From: Costus lasius | Lineage: Eukaryota > Streptophyta > Magnoliopsida > Zingiberales > Costaceae | Length of the DNA: 64,000 bases | Assembly: GCA_027563935.2 (NCBI GenBank) | Contig: JANVAS020000222.1 | Location: 310,001-374,000 of the forward strand | Direction of reading: 5' to 3' | Shown: positions 48,107 to 61,093 of the stretch, piece after piece | Layout of the letters: every line of letters starts with the position of its first letter | Numbering within the stretch: position 1 is the first letter of the stretch | Position numbers and translations under genes: made by a program | Notes under the pieces: generated by a model | Told to the model about the DNA's origin: nothing | What the model saw: the letters and a program-made list of their open reading frames with translations, nothing else | Databases searched by the model: none

Positions 48107-49134
48107 ATGAGCTTCAATGTGCGATCCCTACTGGAAAGGGAGAAGTTTGCTGGGCCGAACTTCTCAGACTGGTACGGACACCTTAAGATTGTTCTTAAGG
48201 CAGAGAGGAAACTGTATGTCCTAGAGACGGCTATACCGCCTCAGCCCGCTCCGAACGCCGCAAGGGCGGTTCGGGATGCCTATGAAAAGCATGTCAGTGA
48301 TAGCATTGATGTCGCTTGCCTGATGCTAGCGTCTATGACGCCACCGCTGCAGCGTCAGCATGAGGATATGTCGGCTATAGAAATTATAGCGAACCTCAAG
48401 ATGCTGTATGCTGCACAGGCGAGGACAGAACGCTATAATCTGACAAAGCTGTTCTTTCAGAGCAAACTGGCTGAAGGGAGCCCAGTGGGAGCTCACGTGC
48501 TCAAGATGATTGGGCACAAGGAGGCTCTAGAGAAACTGGGGCATACCATCAATCAGGAGCTTGCTGTAGACATTATTCTGCAGTCTCTCCCGCCCTCTTT
48601 CGATGCGTTCATCATTAACTTTAATATGAACAAAATCGATTGTACTCCGGCAGAGCTGCTGAATATGCTCTTGACTACTGAGGAGACTCTGAAGGGAAAG
48701 CCTTCAACCTCTGTCTTGATGTTTCCTTCAAGGAACAAGAAGAAGGGGAAGAAGGGCAAGACCCCTATCAAGAGCTACAGCAAGGCTCTGAAGCAAAAGG
48801 TCAAGCGGTCGAAGGAATACAGATGTTTCCACTGTGGCCAGCTGGGTCACTGGAAAAAGGACTGTAAAGCGCTCCAAGGAGACAAGAAGGGAAGCATCGC
48901 TTCTGGCTCAGGTATATACGTGACGGAAGTCATGGTTTCATCTTCTTCTATTTCATGGGTGTTGGACACTGCATGTGGAGTTCACATTTGTTCAAATGTA
49001 CAGGAACTCAAGAGAAGAAGACAGGTGGGACAGCATGAGGTGGACCTACGAGTTGGAAACGGGGCACGGGATGCTGCTGTTGCTGTAGGAGACTATTTCA
49101 TCTCTTTGCCATCTGGACTTGTATTGGAACTAGA
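48107..49134 (+). pseudogene. A4 gag and protease start (first half)
   Basis: ATG at 48107 after the conserved acceptor (TTGTTGTAG ending 48085) and seven in-frame codons. Open for 342 codons: gag, CCHC knuckle (CFHCGQLGHWKKDC), protease DTACG, ending in the LVLEL region where A5 begins. The reading phase continues exactly at 58284 once A5 and one CTAGA copy are set aside. Confidence 0.93.
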
Positions 49135-50833
49135 TGTTGGGGTATGCCCTTAAGGCTAATGTTTGAGGCCTTGGGATTGTATAAGTATCATGTAATAAAC
49201 TCTTAAGTTTATAAAAGGCATGGTTATTATTCAGGTTGTTACCTTGTCTGCTGTAATAAGTGTACTTCTGGATAATGTCTCAAAGCTGTTCAGCTAGGCT
49301 GACAGGCTGTAAGTCCTTAGTCGAGATATCTTGGTGAACATGAGACAGCCTTGATATGATTGAGACTAATATGAGTGCTGATCTTATAGGATGCTTCGAG
49401 CATGAAATAAGATGTAGACTCATGGGTACATTGGATGTACTGGACAGACCCTACTGGGATATTCCATTGCTTGTCACAATGTGAATGATCCTTGTAAGCA
49501 GCAAGTGGCACATGTCCTCTGACTTGAGATCGCTTGTGTTTCTAAATGATGATTGTCATTGTCTTGAGGTAGTTCAATATCATTTGAAACATAATGATTA
49601 TAGACTATCTTGGATGGTGGGCTTGAATCAGGTTAGGGCACTAGTGATAGACATAGGATTGCCGTCTCCTTGTTTAAGGAGTGTGATGTTCTAATGGGCC
49701 CCCTATATGAGATGATTGAGATAGTGTATGGCCATACCCAGATGACAATGTGCATCTGATCTAATCATGCTCATCGTATTGGAGTTACAAGCTTGACCCG
49801 CTTGTCCAATAAGAACATCAAGTGGCAAAGGACACATGTATGCCTTGTGAATGGAGTCACACTTGTGCAATGGTTTGGGAGTAGTCTTGGAAGACTCTTT
49901 CCTTTATATCGGGAGACAGTGATGTGTTGCTAGATACCCCTCACTGATCGTGATAACGTAAGTTATCGTTACCGACATTTAAGGGAAACCCTCAGGGTCG
50001 CACAATTTGATGATATGGCTTACTTGAGTCAGATCGTGTGGACTGGATTCTTTGAGTTCAGATTAAAGGGATTTAATCTCTGATTGTAAGTGAGATCTGG
50101 TCTGATCATGTTTGATTGATTAGGGCTTGAGATCGGTAAGCTTCGATCGAGAGAGGTGATGCTAGATCGGAGAGATCAGGGGCATCAGGAGATGAATGGT
50201 TAGATCATGAGCCTTGGGGTTCGATTTGGTCTAGACCAAATGGCTTGAGCTATTTTGGTTTGGTTTAATGAACCAAAGCCGATTGGATGATTTGGCTTGA
50301 ACCGGTTCACAAGGGTGAACGCTTGGTTCAAAGCCATATGCGTTTTGGGTTGGATTGAACGCAAGGCTTGATTGACTTCCATTTATGGAAAGTCATCAAG
50401 GCCGGTTTTGCTTCAATGCTAAAACGCTTATGCGTTGAGTGTTTTCTTTTCAACGCCTAGCTCTTTCGTTGGTGTGGTTGACGAAGAGAGGAGGGTTCAT
50501 CCAAGAGAAGCTCTCGCAAAGGGACATCTCATCATCCCACACGACAAGGACCGAAAGGGGATCTCTTGCTAGCACAAGGAAGATCCTAAAGGGTAGCCAT
50601 CCCTCATCTTGTGTGTGGACTTGTGGAGGAGACCTAACTTGTTCTCTTCATCCAAGCCGATTTCCAAGCCTATGGCATTGGTATGGATCTCCCCTTCTTC
50701 TTATCAATCCATGATAGTTGAATATATGGCATGCAACGGTTCTTCAAACCCTTCAAACCCTTGCTTCCGCTTGCATACATTTTATTTGCGCCATGCTTAG
50801 GGTTTTTGCCCCCTTCATTTAGGGGTTCCTTCA
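49135..50833 (+). repeat. A5 5' LTR
   Basis: 1699 bp. Contains the TTTATAT box near 49903, GATAAC-GTAA-GTTATC at 49952-49967, and the candidate exon ATG GCA TTG at 50672-50680 followed by GTATGG. Confidence 0.94.
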
Positions 50834-50835
50834 AT

Positions 50836-50847
50836 TGGTATCAGAGC
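50836..50847 (+). promoter_or_regulatory. Primer-binding site of A5
   Basis: TGGTATCAGAGC two bases after the 5' LTR end, initiator-Met tRNA type. Confidence 0.9.
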
Positions 50848-50995
50848 TTGGCTCATTGCATGCTATTATGTTTGCTGTTGTGATCCATGTTATGCTTAGA
50901 TCTAGGGTTGGTTACATGCGCAAGTTCATAAAAGATTCATGATGTTTGTTGTTCTTAGCCGCATGTATAGGTGCTTGTTGTTTGTTGTTGTCAAA

Positions 50996-51059
50996 GTTGC
51001 GCTCCCCCTTGAAGGGGACTCTACAAAGTTGCGCTCCCCCTTGAAGGGGACTCTACAAA
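50996..51059 (+). repeat. 32-bp tandem duplication with hairpin in A5 leader
   Basis: Two exact units starting at 50996 and 51028, each holding CCCCTTGAAGGGG, a near-perfect inverted repeat. It is not present in A1 or A2. It could be a recent slippage event. Confidence 0.8.
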
Positions 51060-52679
51060 TGTAATTGTTGGCGCATGTTTAATTGGCGCTTCTTACATAT
51101 TGTTTTTGACAAAACAAAACTCTTGCGCGCCTCACTAGACCTAAGTGGCACCTACCATAAACCCTTAGATGGGTTGATGGGGTTGAAGTCACCTCTAGGT
51201 TAGATCCATTAGTCTGATCAGACCATCTGACAGCCTAGATGGGTTGACCAGATAGCACCTGTGCGCAAGCACAAGGTGGCTATAGGTTAACTGCATCAAA
51301 GGTGTGTAGCGAGGTCTGGTTGAGACAACTACTGAACACACTTGAGTTAGGCCCGGGGTCACACCCGCTTGCCAAAACTCATGAGGGTGGTTCAGCCCTT
51401 GGCGCATGCATGGTTGACCATTAGGTCAACTCGAGTCAGTTAGGACTCGGTGCATGCAAGGGCAAAGGATCTGACTAGATGGATGAGTGGATCCCTATCA
51501 ATGGACCATTGTAAGGTTGTAGGACACCTAAGGAAATTAAAATTGATGCCATGGGGTTTTTCAAAACTTTTAATTTCAAAATGATTGGATCACATGTTGA
51601 TTGATGCCATGATGATTGTCTATTTAGTCTTATGTGGGCTGCCCATGTTAAATGTGTGCTGTGCTGGGGCCTGCGTGCCTGGATTCAATTTTGTAAATTA
51701 ATTTGTGATCTGCGAATCACAATTTTAATTTAGATATTGTATAATTGACCTGCGAGTCAAACTTGTCTAGATAGATCAAATGTATTTGATTAGACAAGAG
51801 TACAAATGCACACATCCCAAAGGGGCATTCAGCTGGTGGCGCACCTGAGGTGCTCTTGGCGCTAGGGCCCTAGGTTGGACCAGATGAGATGCCAAGGAGC
51901 TCAAGTGAAGACTTAAGTAAATTAAGGTCTTACTAGGGTTCATGGGCTTTTACCACATAAGATCATGCTTTCTACTTATTGCTAATAATTAGAATTGCAT
52001 GTTTAAGTTTATCTTCTGCTATAGCCATAGGATATGCCTGATAGTAAGAAGATAAAAGACCGTTAAAATCCAATGCTAACATATCAAGCTCGATAAGCCT
52101 TCTGACGCGAAACCTCACCTTTCTGATTATCGTTGGAGCCGTGTTGAACCCACTCAGTGGGCACGTCCATCTATCTTCAGACGGTGCTGGATTACACCTG
52201 CGTGTTACAGAGTTGGGATTTATCCCCTCTCGTTGCTCAGCATAGCACGTGGTGGTCCAGGGAGTAGGTCGGGTCAGCTTGACCATGTAGGCTACATATG
52301 TGGCGCATATGGTAGCACATGGAGGCAGCCATCTCTGGGATCAGAGACTGTGTTGTACCAACTCAGTTGGCACAGTCTGCTGGATTGCCAAGATGAAGGG
52401 GAATCGCACGGGTTGGCGATTGGCTGGGACAGCCTACCAGAAATTAGTGCTTGTCATCTCTGTGCATCTTATCTCGCCTGAGCGGGACGCGGAGACCAAG
52501 TATGAAATCTGGATCCCATCTCACTAAAAGAGTGTTACTCTTTCGGACTGTTTACTGGATTTTTCAGTCAGACAAAATAGTGAGAAAAAGAATCTTTCTT
52601 AAGTCCTGGATTGATTCTGAAACATTGATACTGACCTTGCTGTTCTTGCTTGTTGTAGATTCCTGCAGCAACGAACACC

Positions 52680-55600
52680 ATGAGCTTCAATGTGCGATCC
52701 CTACTGGAAAGGGAGAAGTTTGCTGGGCCGAACTTCTCTGACTGGTTCAGACACCTTAAGATCGTTCTTAAGGCAGAGAGGAAACTGTATGTCCTCGAGA
52801 CGGCGATACCGCCGCAGCCCGCTCCGAACGCCGCAAGGGCGGTTCGGGATGCCTACGAAAAGCACGTCAATGATAGCATTGATGTCGCTTGCCTGATGCT
52901 TGCGTCTATGACGCCACCGCTGCAGCGTCAGCATGAGGATATGTCGGCTATAGAAATTATAGCGAACCTCAAGATGCTGTATGCTGCACAGGCGAGGACT
53001 GAACGCTATAATCTGACGAAGCTCTTCTTTCAGAGCAAACTGGCTGAGGGGAGCCCGGTGGGAGCTCACGTGCTCAAGATGATTGGGCACAAGGAGGCTC
53101 TGGAGAAACTGGGGCATACCATCAACCAGGAGCTTGCTGTGGACATTATTCTGCAGTCTCTTCCGCCCTCTTTCGATGCGTTCATTATTAACTTTAATAT
53201 GAACAAGATCGATTGTACGCCGGCAGAGCTGCTGAATATGCTCTTGACCACTGAGGAAACTCTGAAGGGTAAGCCTTCAACCTCTATCTTGATGGTTCCT
53301 TCGAGGAACAAGAAGAAGGGGAAGAAGGGCAAGGCCCCTGTCAAGAATTACAGCAAGGCCCTGAAACAGAAGGTGAAGCGGTCGAAGGACAACAGGTGTT
53401 TCCACTGTGGCCAGCTGGGTCACTGGAAAAAGGACTGTAAAGCGCTCCAAGGAGATAAGAGGGGAAGCATCGCTTCTGGCTCAGGTATATATGTGACTGA
53501 GGTCATGTTATCTTCTTCTTCTATTTCATGGGTGTTGGACACTGCATGTGGAGTTCACATTTGTTCAAATGTGCAGGAACTCAAGAGAAGAAGGCAGGTG
53601 GGACAGCATGAGGTAGACCTACGCGTTGGAAACGGGGCACGGGTTGCTGCTGTTGCTGTAGGAGACTATTTCATTTCCTTACCATCTGGCATTGTATTAG
53701 AATTAAACAATTGTTATTTTGTACCCAGTATTACCAAGAATATTATCTCTATTCCTGCTCTTGTCAGGAAAGGATTTGCCTTTGAATGCAAGATTTCAAA
53801 GTGTGTACTTTCTTTTGATAATATTGTGTATGCAACTGGTTCAATTAACAATGGGTTATACATGTTGGACATGGAAAATTCTATACAAAACATTGATAAT
53901 AAGAAAGCCAAGTATGCTGATGACAGCACCTTGCTATGGCATAGTCGTTTAGGCCATATAAATGAGAAGCGCATTAAGCGGTTGCATGAACATGGACTGC
54001 TGGGATCATTCTCCTGTGAGGAGATTGATACATGCAAAGCTTGTTTGATGGGTAAAATGACGAAGTCTCCTTTTCCTAATAAAGGTCAAAGGACTTCAGG
54101 TTTACTGGACCTTATACACAGTGATGTGTGTGGGCCTTTTAGTAAACATGCCAGAGGTGGCTATCAGTACTTCATTACCTTTACTGATGATTTCAGTAGG
54201 TATGGGTATGTCTATTTGATGAGACATAAAAGTGAATCTTTTGACAAGTTCAAAGAGTTCAAAAATGAAGTACAAAATCAGCTAGGCCGAAATATCAAAG
54301 CACTTCGTTCTGATCGAGGTGGAGAATACCTGAGTCATGCGTTTACTGACTATCTGAAGGAGTGTGGGATTATCTCACAGCTCACTCCGCCAGGAACACC
54401 ACAATGGAATGGTGTGTCCGAGAGGAGAAATAGAACGTTACTAGACATGGTTCGTTCTATGATGAGTCAGGCTACTCTTCCATATTCCTTTTGGGGTTTT
54501 GCACTGGAAACAGCTGCAAAGGTACTAAACCGAGTGCCATCCAAGGCAGTTTCAAAGACACCATATGAGTTATGGTATGGGAAACAGCCTAGCTTGACAT
54601 TTATCAGGATCTGGGGTTGCGAGGCTTATGTCAAAAAGCTCGCCTCTGGGAAACTAGAGAGCAGATCTGACAAATGTATCTTTGTCGGTTACCCTAAGGA
54701 AACTAAGGGTTATTATTTCTACGATCCCAAAGAGAACAAGGTATTTGTTGCTCGGACGGCCATATTTCTTGAGAAGGAGTTTCTTCTGCAAGAGGCCAGT
54801 GGGAGAGAAATAAAGCTGGATGAGAATCCAGAGGAAGGACAAAGTAGTCAAGCAGAGTTGGATGTGCCTGAGCTGGTAGATCAGGTTACTGAACAACCTG
54901 AGGCTCAGATATCACGGGAACCGCGAAGATCGGGTAGGATCCGTCGACAGCCTGAGCGCTATGACGGAGTCTACATCATTGATTATGATGAACCCCTAAC
55001 TTATGCGGATGCGGTCAGTGGACCGGAGTCAGCTAGATGGCTTGACGCTATGCGAGCCGAGATGGACTCCATGTCAGATAACCAAGTCTGGGATTTGGTT
55101 GATCCGCCTCCGGGAGTAATCCCTATAGGCTGTAAATGGATCTTCAAGAAGAAGATTGACATGGATGGTAACGTGGTTACCTATAAAGGCAGGCTAGTTG
55201 CGAAAGGTTTCAAACAAATCTACGGGATAGATTATGATGAAACTTTCTGTAGCCATGTTTAAGTCTATTCGGATTCTTTTCGCGATAGCAGCATATTACG
55301 ATTATGAGATCTGGCAGATGGATGTGAAGACAGCTTTCCTTAATGGAAATCTGGATGAGGATGTGTATATGACACAACCGGAAGGTTTCACTAATCCATC
55401 AGATCGTCATAAAATATGCAAGTTAAAGAAGTCCATTTATGGACTTAAACAAGCATCAAGAAGCTGGAATATTCGTTTTGATGAATCAATCTCTGAGTTT
55501 GGTTTCATCAAGAACGAGGATGACCCGTGTGTATATAAGAGGTTTAGTGGGAGCGTAATTACATTCCTAATCCTCTACGTCGATGATATCTTGATCATTG

Positions 55601-56559
55601 GAAATGATATTCCTGAACTGCATGCTGTTAAGGCATGGTTAGGAAAATGTTTCCAGATGAAAGATTTAGGAGAAGCAGCCTATGTATTAGGTGTGAAGAT
55701 CTACCGGGATAGATCTAAGAGGCTTCTCGGGCTGTGCCAGAGTACTTACATCGATAAGGTCCTGGAGAGATTCCATTTAGAGAATTCTAAACGTGGATAT
55801 CTTCCAGTCAGACATGGTCTGAATCTTTCAAAGAGTCAGTGTCCACAAACACAGACTGAGAAAGATGATATGGACAATACGCCTTATGCTTCGGCTATTG
55901 GGTCCATTATGTATGCGATGTTGTGTACTCGCCCAGACGTCGCTTACGGGTTAAGCGTGACCAGTCGATTCCAAAGTAATCCAGGTTTGGCGCACTGGAT
56001 TGCGGTCAAGAACATTTTAAAATATCTGCGGAGGACCAAAGATATGTTCTTGATATATGGTGGTCAGGAAGAACTCAGTATAGAGGGATATACTGATGCT
56101 TCGTTCCAGTCGGACCAGGATGATTTCCGATCGCAATCAGGCTATGTTTTCAGCTTGAATGGTGGAGCAGTGGTGTGGAAAAGTTTCAAACAGTCAACTG
56201 TTGCTGATTCCACAACAGAAGCCGAGTATGTTGCAGCCTCGGAAGCATCCAAGGAGGCAGTGTGGATTCGTAAGTTCATGAGAGAACTTGGTGTCGTTCC
56301 TTCGAGTGCAGATCCTTTGGTTATCTTCTGTGATAACACTGGAGCAATTGCACAAGCAAAGGAACCACGGTCGCACCAGAAGTCCAAGCACATACAGAGA
56401 CGGTTTCACTTGATCCGGGAGATCATTGATCGAGGCGAGATCAAAATATGCAAGGTTCATACAGATGACAATCTGGCAGACCCGCTTACCAAGCCTCTGG
56501 CGCAGCAGAAGCATGAGAAGCACTGTAATAACATGGGTTTGAGATTTCTCAACCATTAG
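52680..56559 (+). pseudogene. A5 gag-pol polyprotein with 5-bp deletion in RT
   Basis: Open from ATG 52680 through gag, CCHC knuckle, protease (DTACG), integrase (HSRLGH; SDRGGEY and SERRN with 35 residues between the last two acidic residues) and the start of reverse transcriptase. Frame is lost at about 55248, where five bases (CACCT in A2) are missing; the shifted frame stops at 55262. The remaining RT (YVDD near 55580) and RNase H are open to 56559. All catalytic motifs are intact. The lesion is the only one seen, so proteins supplied by another copy could still move it. That is inference. Confidence 0.95.
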
Positions 56560-56579
56560 ATTAAGTGCAAGTGGGAGAT

Positions 56580-58278
56580 TGTTGGGGTATGCCCTTAAGG
56601 CTAATGTTTGAGGCCTTGGGATTGTATAAGTATCATGTAATAAACTCTTAAGTTTATAAAAGGCATGGTTATTATTCAGGTTGTTACCTTGTCTGCTGTA
56701 ATAAGTGTACTTCTGGATAATGTCTCAAAGCTGTTCAGCTAGGCTGACAGGCTGTAAGTCCTTAGTCGAGATATCTTGGTGAACATGAGACAGCCTTGAT
56801 ATGATTGAGACTAATATGAGTGCTGATCTTATAGGATGCTTCGAGCATGAAATAAGATGTAGACTCATGGGTACATTGGATGTACTGGACAGACCCTACT
56901 GGGATATTCCATTGCTTGTCACAATGTGAATGATCCTTGTAAGCAGCAAGTGGCACATGTCCTCTGACTTGAGATCGCTTGTGTTTCTAAATGATGATTG
57001 TCATTGTCTTGAGGTAGTTCAATATCATTTGAAACATAATGATTATAGACTATCTTGGATGGTGGGCTTGAATCAGGTTAGGGCACTAGTGATAGACATA
57101 GGATTGCCGTCTCCTTGTTTAAGGAGTGTGATGTTCTAATGGGCCCCCTATATGAGATGATTGAGATAGTGTATGGCCATACCCAGATGATAATGTGCAT
57201 CTGATCTAATCATGCTCATCGTATTGGAGTTACAAGCTTGACCCGCTTGTCCAATAAGAACATCAAGTGGCAAAGGACACATGTATGCCTTGTGAATGGA
57301 GTCACACTTGTGCAATGGTTTGGGAGTAGTCTTGGAAGACTCTTTCCTTTATATCGGGAGACAGTGATGTGTTGCTAGATACCCCTCACTGATCGTGATA
57401 ATGTAAGTTATCGTTACCGACATTTAAGGGAAACCCTCAGGGTCGCACAATTTGATGATATGGCTTACTTGAGTCAGATCGTGTGGACTGGATTCTTTGA
57501 GTTCAGATTAAAGGGATTTAATCTCTGATTGTAAGTGAGATCTGGTCTGATCATGTTTGATTGATTAGGGCTTGAGATCGGTAAGCTTCGATCGAGAGAG
57601 GTGATGCTAGATCGGAGAGATCAGGGGCATCAGGAGATGAATGGTTAGATCATGAGCCTTGGGGTTCGATTTGGTCTAGACCAAATGGCTTGAGCTATTT
57701 TGGTTTGGTTTAATGAACCAAAGCCGATTGGATGATTTGGCTTGAACCGGTTCACAAGGGTGAACGCTTGGTTCAAAGCCATATGCGTTTTGGGTTGGAT
57801 TGAACGCAAGGCTTGATTGACTTCCATTTATGGAAAGTCATCAAGGCCGGTTTTGCTTCAATGCTAAAACGCTTATGCGTTGAGTGTTTTCTTTTCAACG
57901 CCTAGCTCTTTCGTTGGTGTGGTTGACGAAGAGAGGAGGGTTCATCCAAGAGAAGCTCTCGCAAAGGGACATCTCATCATCCCACACGACAAGGACCGAA
58001 AGGGGATCTCTTGCTAGCACAAGGAAGATCCTAAAGGGTAGCCATCCCTCATCTTGTGTGTGGACTTGTGGAGGAGACCTAACTTGTTCTCTTCATCCAA
58101 GCCGATTTCCAAGCCTATGGCATTGGTATGGATCTCCCCTTCTTCTTATCAATCCATGATAGTTGAATATATGGCATGCAACGGTTCTTCAAACCCTTCA
58201 AACCCTTGCTTCCGCTTGCATACATTTTATTTGCGCCATGCTTAGGGTTTTTGCCCCCTTCATTTAGGGGTTCCTTCA
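56580..58278 (+). repeat. A5 3' LTR
   Basis: 1699 bp, preceded by the purine-rich GTGGGAGAT. Two bases differ from the 5' LTR; one of them (57402) breaks the conserved GATAAC arm of the inverted repeat. Confidence 0.94.
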
Positions 58279-58283
58279 CTAGA

Positions 58284-61093
58284 CAATTGTTACTTTGTTC
58301 CCAGCATTACTAAAAATATTATCTCCATTCCTGCTCTTGTCAGGAAGGGGTTTTCCTTTGAATGCAATATTTCAAAGTGTATTTTATCTTTAGATAATAT
58401 TGTTTATGCTACTGGTTCAATTAACAATGGGTTATTCATGTTAGACATGGAATGTTCTATACACAATATTGATAATAAGAAAGCCAAATATGCTGATGAC
58501 AGCACCTTGCTATGGCATAGTCGTTTAGGTCATATTAACAAGAAACGCATTAAGCGGTTGCATGATCATGGACTGCTGGGATCATTCTCCTATGAGGAGA
58601 TTGATACATGCAAAGCTTCTTTGATGGGCAAAATGACGAAGTCGCCTTTTCCTCATAAAGGTCAAAGGACTTCAGGTTTACTTGACCTTATACACAGCGA
58701 TGTGTGTGGGCCTTTTAGTAAACATGCCAGAGGTGGCTATCAGTACTTCATTACCTTCACTGATGATTTCAGTAGATATGGGTATGTCTATCTTATGAGA
58801 CATAAAAGTGAATCTTTTGACAAGTTCAAAGAGTTCAAGAATGAAGTACAGAATCAGCTTGGCCGAAATATCAAGGCACTTCGTTCTGATCGAGGTGGAG
58901 AATACCTAAGTCGAGAGTTTACTGACTATCTGAAGGAGTGTGGGATTATCTCACAGCTCACTCCGCCAGGAACACCGCAATGGAATGGTGTGTCCGAAAG
59001 GAGAAATAGAACGTTACTTGATATGGTTCGTTCTATGATGAGTCAGGCTACTCTACCTTACTCCTTTTGGGGATTTGCACTGGAGACAGCTGCAAAGGTA
59101 CTAAACCGAGTGCCATCCAAGGCAGTTTCAAAGACACCATATGAATTATGGTATGGGAAACAGCCTAGCTTGACATTTATCAGGATCTGGGGCTGCGAGG
59201 CTTATGTCAAAAAGCTCGCCTCTGGGAAACTAGAGAGCAGATCTGAGAAATGTATCTTTGTCGGTTACCCTAAGGAAACTAAGGGTTATTATTTCTACGA
59301 TCCCAAAGAGAACAAAGTATTTGTTGCTCGGACGGCCATATTTCTTGAGAAGGAGTTTCTTCTGCAAGAGGCCAGTGGGAGAGAAATAAAACTGGATGAG
59401 AATTCAGAGGAAGGACAAAGTAGTTAAGCGCAGTTGGATGAGCCTGAGCCAGTAGAACAGGTTATTGAACAACCTGAGGCTCAGATATCACGGGAACCGC
59501 GAAGATCGGGAAGGATCCGTCGACAGCCTGAGCGCTATGACGGAGTCTACATCATTGATAATGATGAACCCCTTACTTATGCGGATGCGGTCAGTGGACC
59601 GGAGTCAGCGAGATGGCTTGAAGCTATGCGCGCCGAGATGGACTCCATGTCAGATAACCAAGTCTGGGATTTGGTTGATCCGCCTCCGGGAGCAATCCCT
59701 ATAGGCTGTAAATGGATCTTCAAGAAGAAGATTGACATGGATGGTAACGTGGTTACCTATAAAGGCAGGCTAGTTGCGAAAGGTTTCAAACAAATCTACG
59801 GGATAGATTATGATGAAACTTTCTCACCTGTAGCTATGTTTAAGTCTATTCGGATTCTTTTCGCGATAGCAGCATATTATGATTATGAGATCTGGCAAAT
59901 GGATGTGAAGACAGCTTTCCTTAATGGAAATCTGGATGAGGATGTGTATATGACACAACCAGAAGGTTTCACTAATCCATCAGATCGTCATAAAATATGC
60001 AAGTTAAAGAAGTCTATTTATGGACTTAAACAAGCATCGAGAAGCTGGAATATTCGTTTTGATGAATCAGTCAGTGAATTTGGTTTCATCAAGAACGAGG
60101 ATGACCCGTGTGTATATAAGAGGTTTAGTGGGAGCGTGATTACTTTCCTAGTCCTCTACGTCGATGATATCTTGATCATTGGAAACGATATTCCTGAAAT
60201 GCATGCGGTTAAGGCATGGTTAAGGAAATGTTTTCAGATGAAAGATTTGGGAGAAGCAGCCTATGTATTAGGTGTGAAGATCTACAGGGATAGATCTAAG
60301 AGGCTTCTCGGGCTGTGCCAGAGTACTTACATCGATAAAGTCCTGGAGAGATTTCATTTAGAGAATTCTAAAAGAGGATATCTTCCAGTCAGACATGGTC
60401 TGAATCTTTCAAAGAGTCAGTGTCCACAAACACAGACTGAGAAAGATGAAATGGACAATACGCCTTATGCTTCGGCTATTGGGTCCATTATGTATGCGAT
60501 GTTGTGTACTCGCCCAGACGTCGCTTACGGGTTAAGCGTGACCAGTCGGTTCCAAAGTAATCCAGGTATGGCGCACTGGATTGCAGTCAAGAACATTTTA
60601 AAATATCTGCGAAGGACCAAAGATATGTTCTTGGTGTATGGTGGTCAGGAAGAACTCAGTATAGAAGGATATACTGACGCTTCGTTCCAGTCTGACCAGG
60701 ATGATTTCCGATCGCAATCAGGCTATGTTTTTAGCTTGAATGGAGGAGCGGTGGTGTGGAAGAGTTTCAAACAGTCAACTGTTGCTGATTCCACAACAGA
60801 AGCCGAGTATGTTGCAGCCTCGGAAGCATCCAAGGAGGCAGTGTGGATTCGTAAGTTCGTGAGAGAACTTGGTGTTGTTCCTTCGAGTGCAGATCCTTTG
60901 GTTATCTTCTGTGATAACACTGGAGAAATCGCACAAGCAAAGGAACCACGGTCGCACCAGAAGTCCAAGCACATACAGAGACGGTTTCATTTGATCAGGG
61001 AGATCATAGATCGTGGCGAGATCAAAGTCTGCAAGGTTCATACAGATGACAATCTGGCAGACCCGCTTACTAAGCCTCTGGCGCAGCAGAAGA
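58284..61093 (+). pseudogene. A4 pol (second half), disabled
   Basis: Continues A4 from the protease end: integrase, reverse transcriptase (YVDD near 60163) and RNase H. Lesions: Gln to TAA at 59425-59427 in the linker between integrase and RT, and Cys to Ser at about 58619, which removes one of the two integrase zinc-finger cysteines (CKAC becomes CKAS). The frame is cut at 61093, just before the usual end (about 30 codons short), by the LTR of G2. Confidence 0.93.

Larger units (their letters stand above)
50672..52658 (+). other. Candidate LTR coding exon (50672-50680) plus intron (50681-52658) of A5
   Basis: ATG GCA TTG, then GTATGG as donor. The acceptor TTGCTTGTTGTAG ends at 52658, exactly 21 nt before the gag ATG at 52680 and in frame with it. 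The 1978-nt intron would include the primer site (50836-50847) and a 32-bp tandem duplication (50996-51059). Confidence 0.5.
49135..58278 (+). mobile_element. Ty1/copia element A5 (family A), youngest copy
   Basis: 9144 bp, flanked by CTAGA at 49130-49134 and 58279-58283. LTRs 49135-50833 and 56580-58278 are both 1699 bp, and I found only two differences by eye (49746 C / 57191 T; 49957 C / 57402 T). It is inserted in the gag-pol of A4 in the same orientation. All structural parts are present; the only obvious defect is a 5-bp deletion in reverse transcriptase. Confidence 0.96.
47691..61093 (+). mobile_element. Ty1/copia element A4 (family A), 5'-truncated, split by A5
   Basis: Starts abruptly inside the family-A leader (TAGGTCGGGTCAGC at 47691); its 5' LTR and primer site are missing. 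Gag-pol runs 48107-49134, is interrupted by A5, resumes at 58284, and stops at 61093 where a gypsy-like LTR begins. The rest of its 3' end is outside the window or lost. Confidence 0.9.

Noticed and set aside
56194..56556. Antisense frames of about 120 codons over RNase H in A2 and A5
   Set aside because: They mirror the conserved sense coding sequence and appear in each copy only because the sense strand is conserved.
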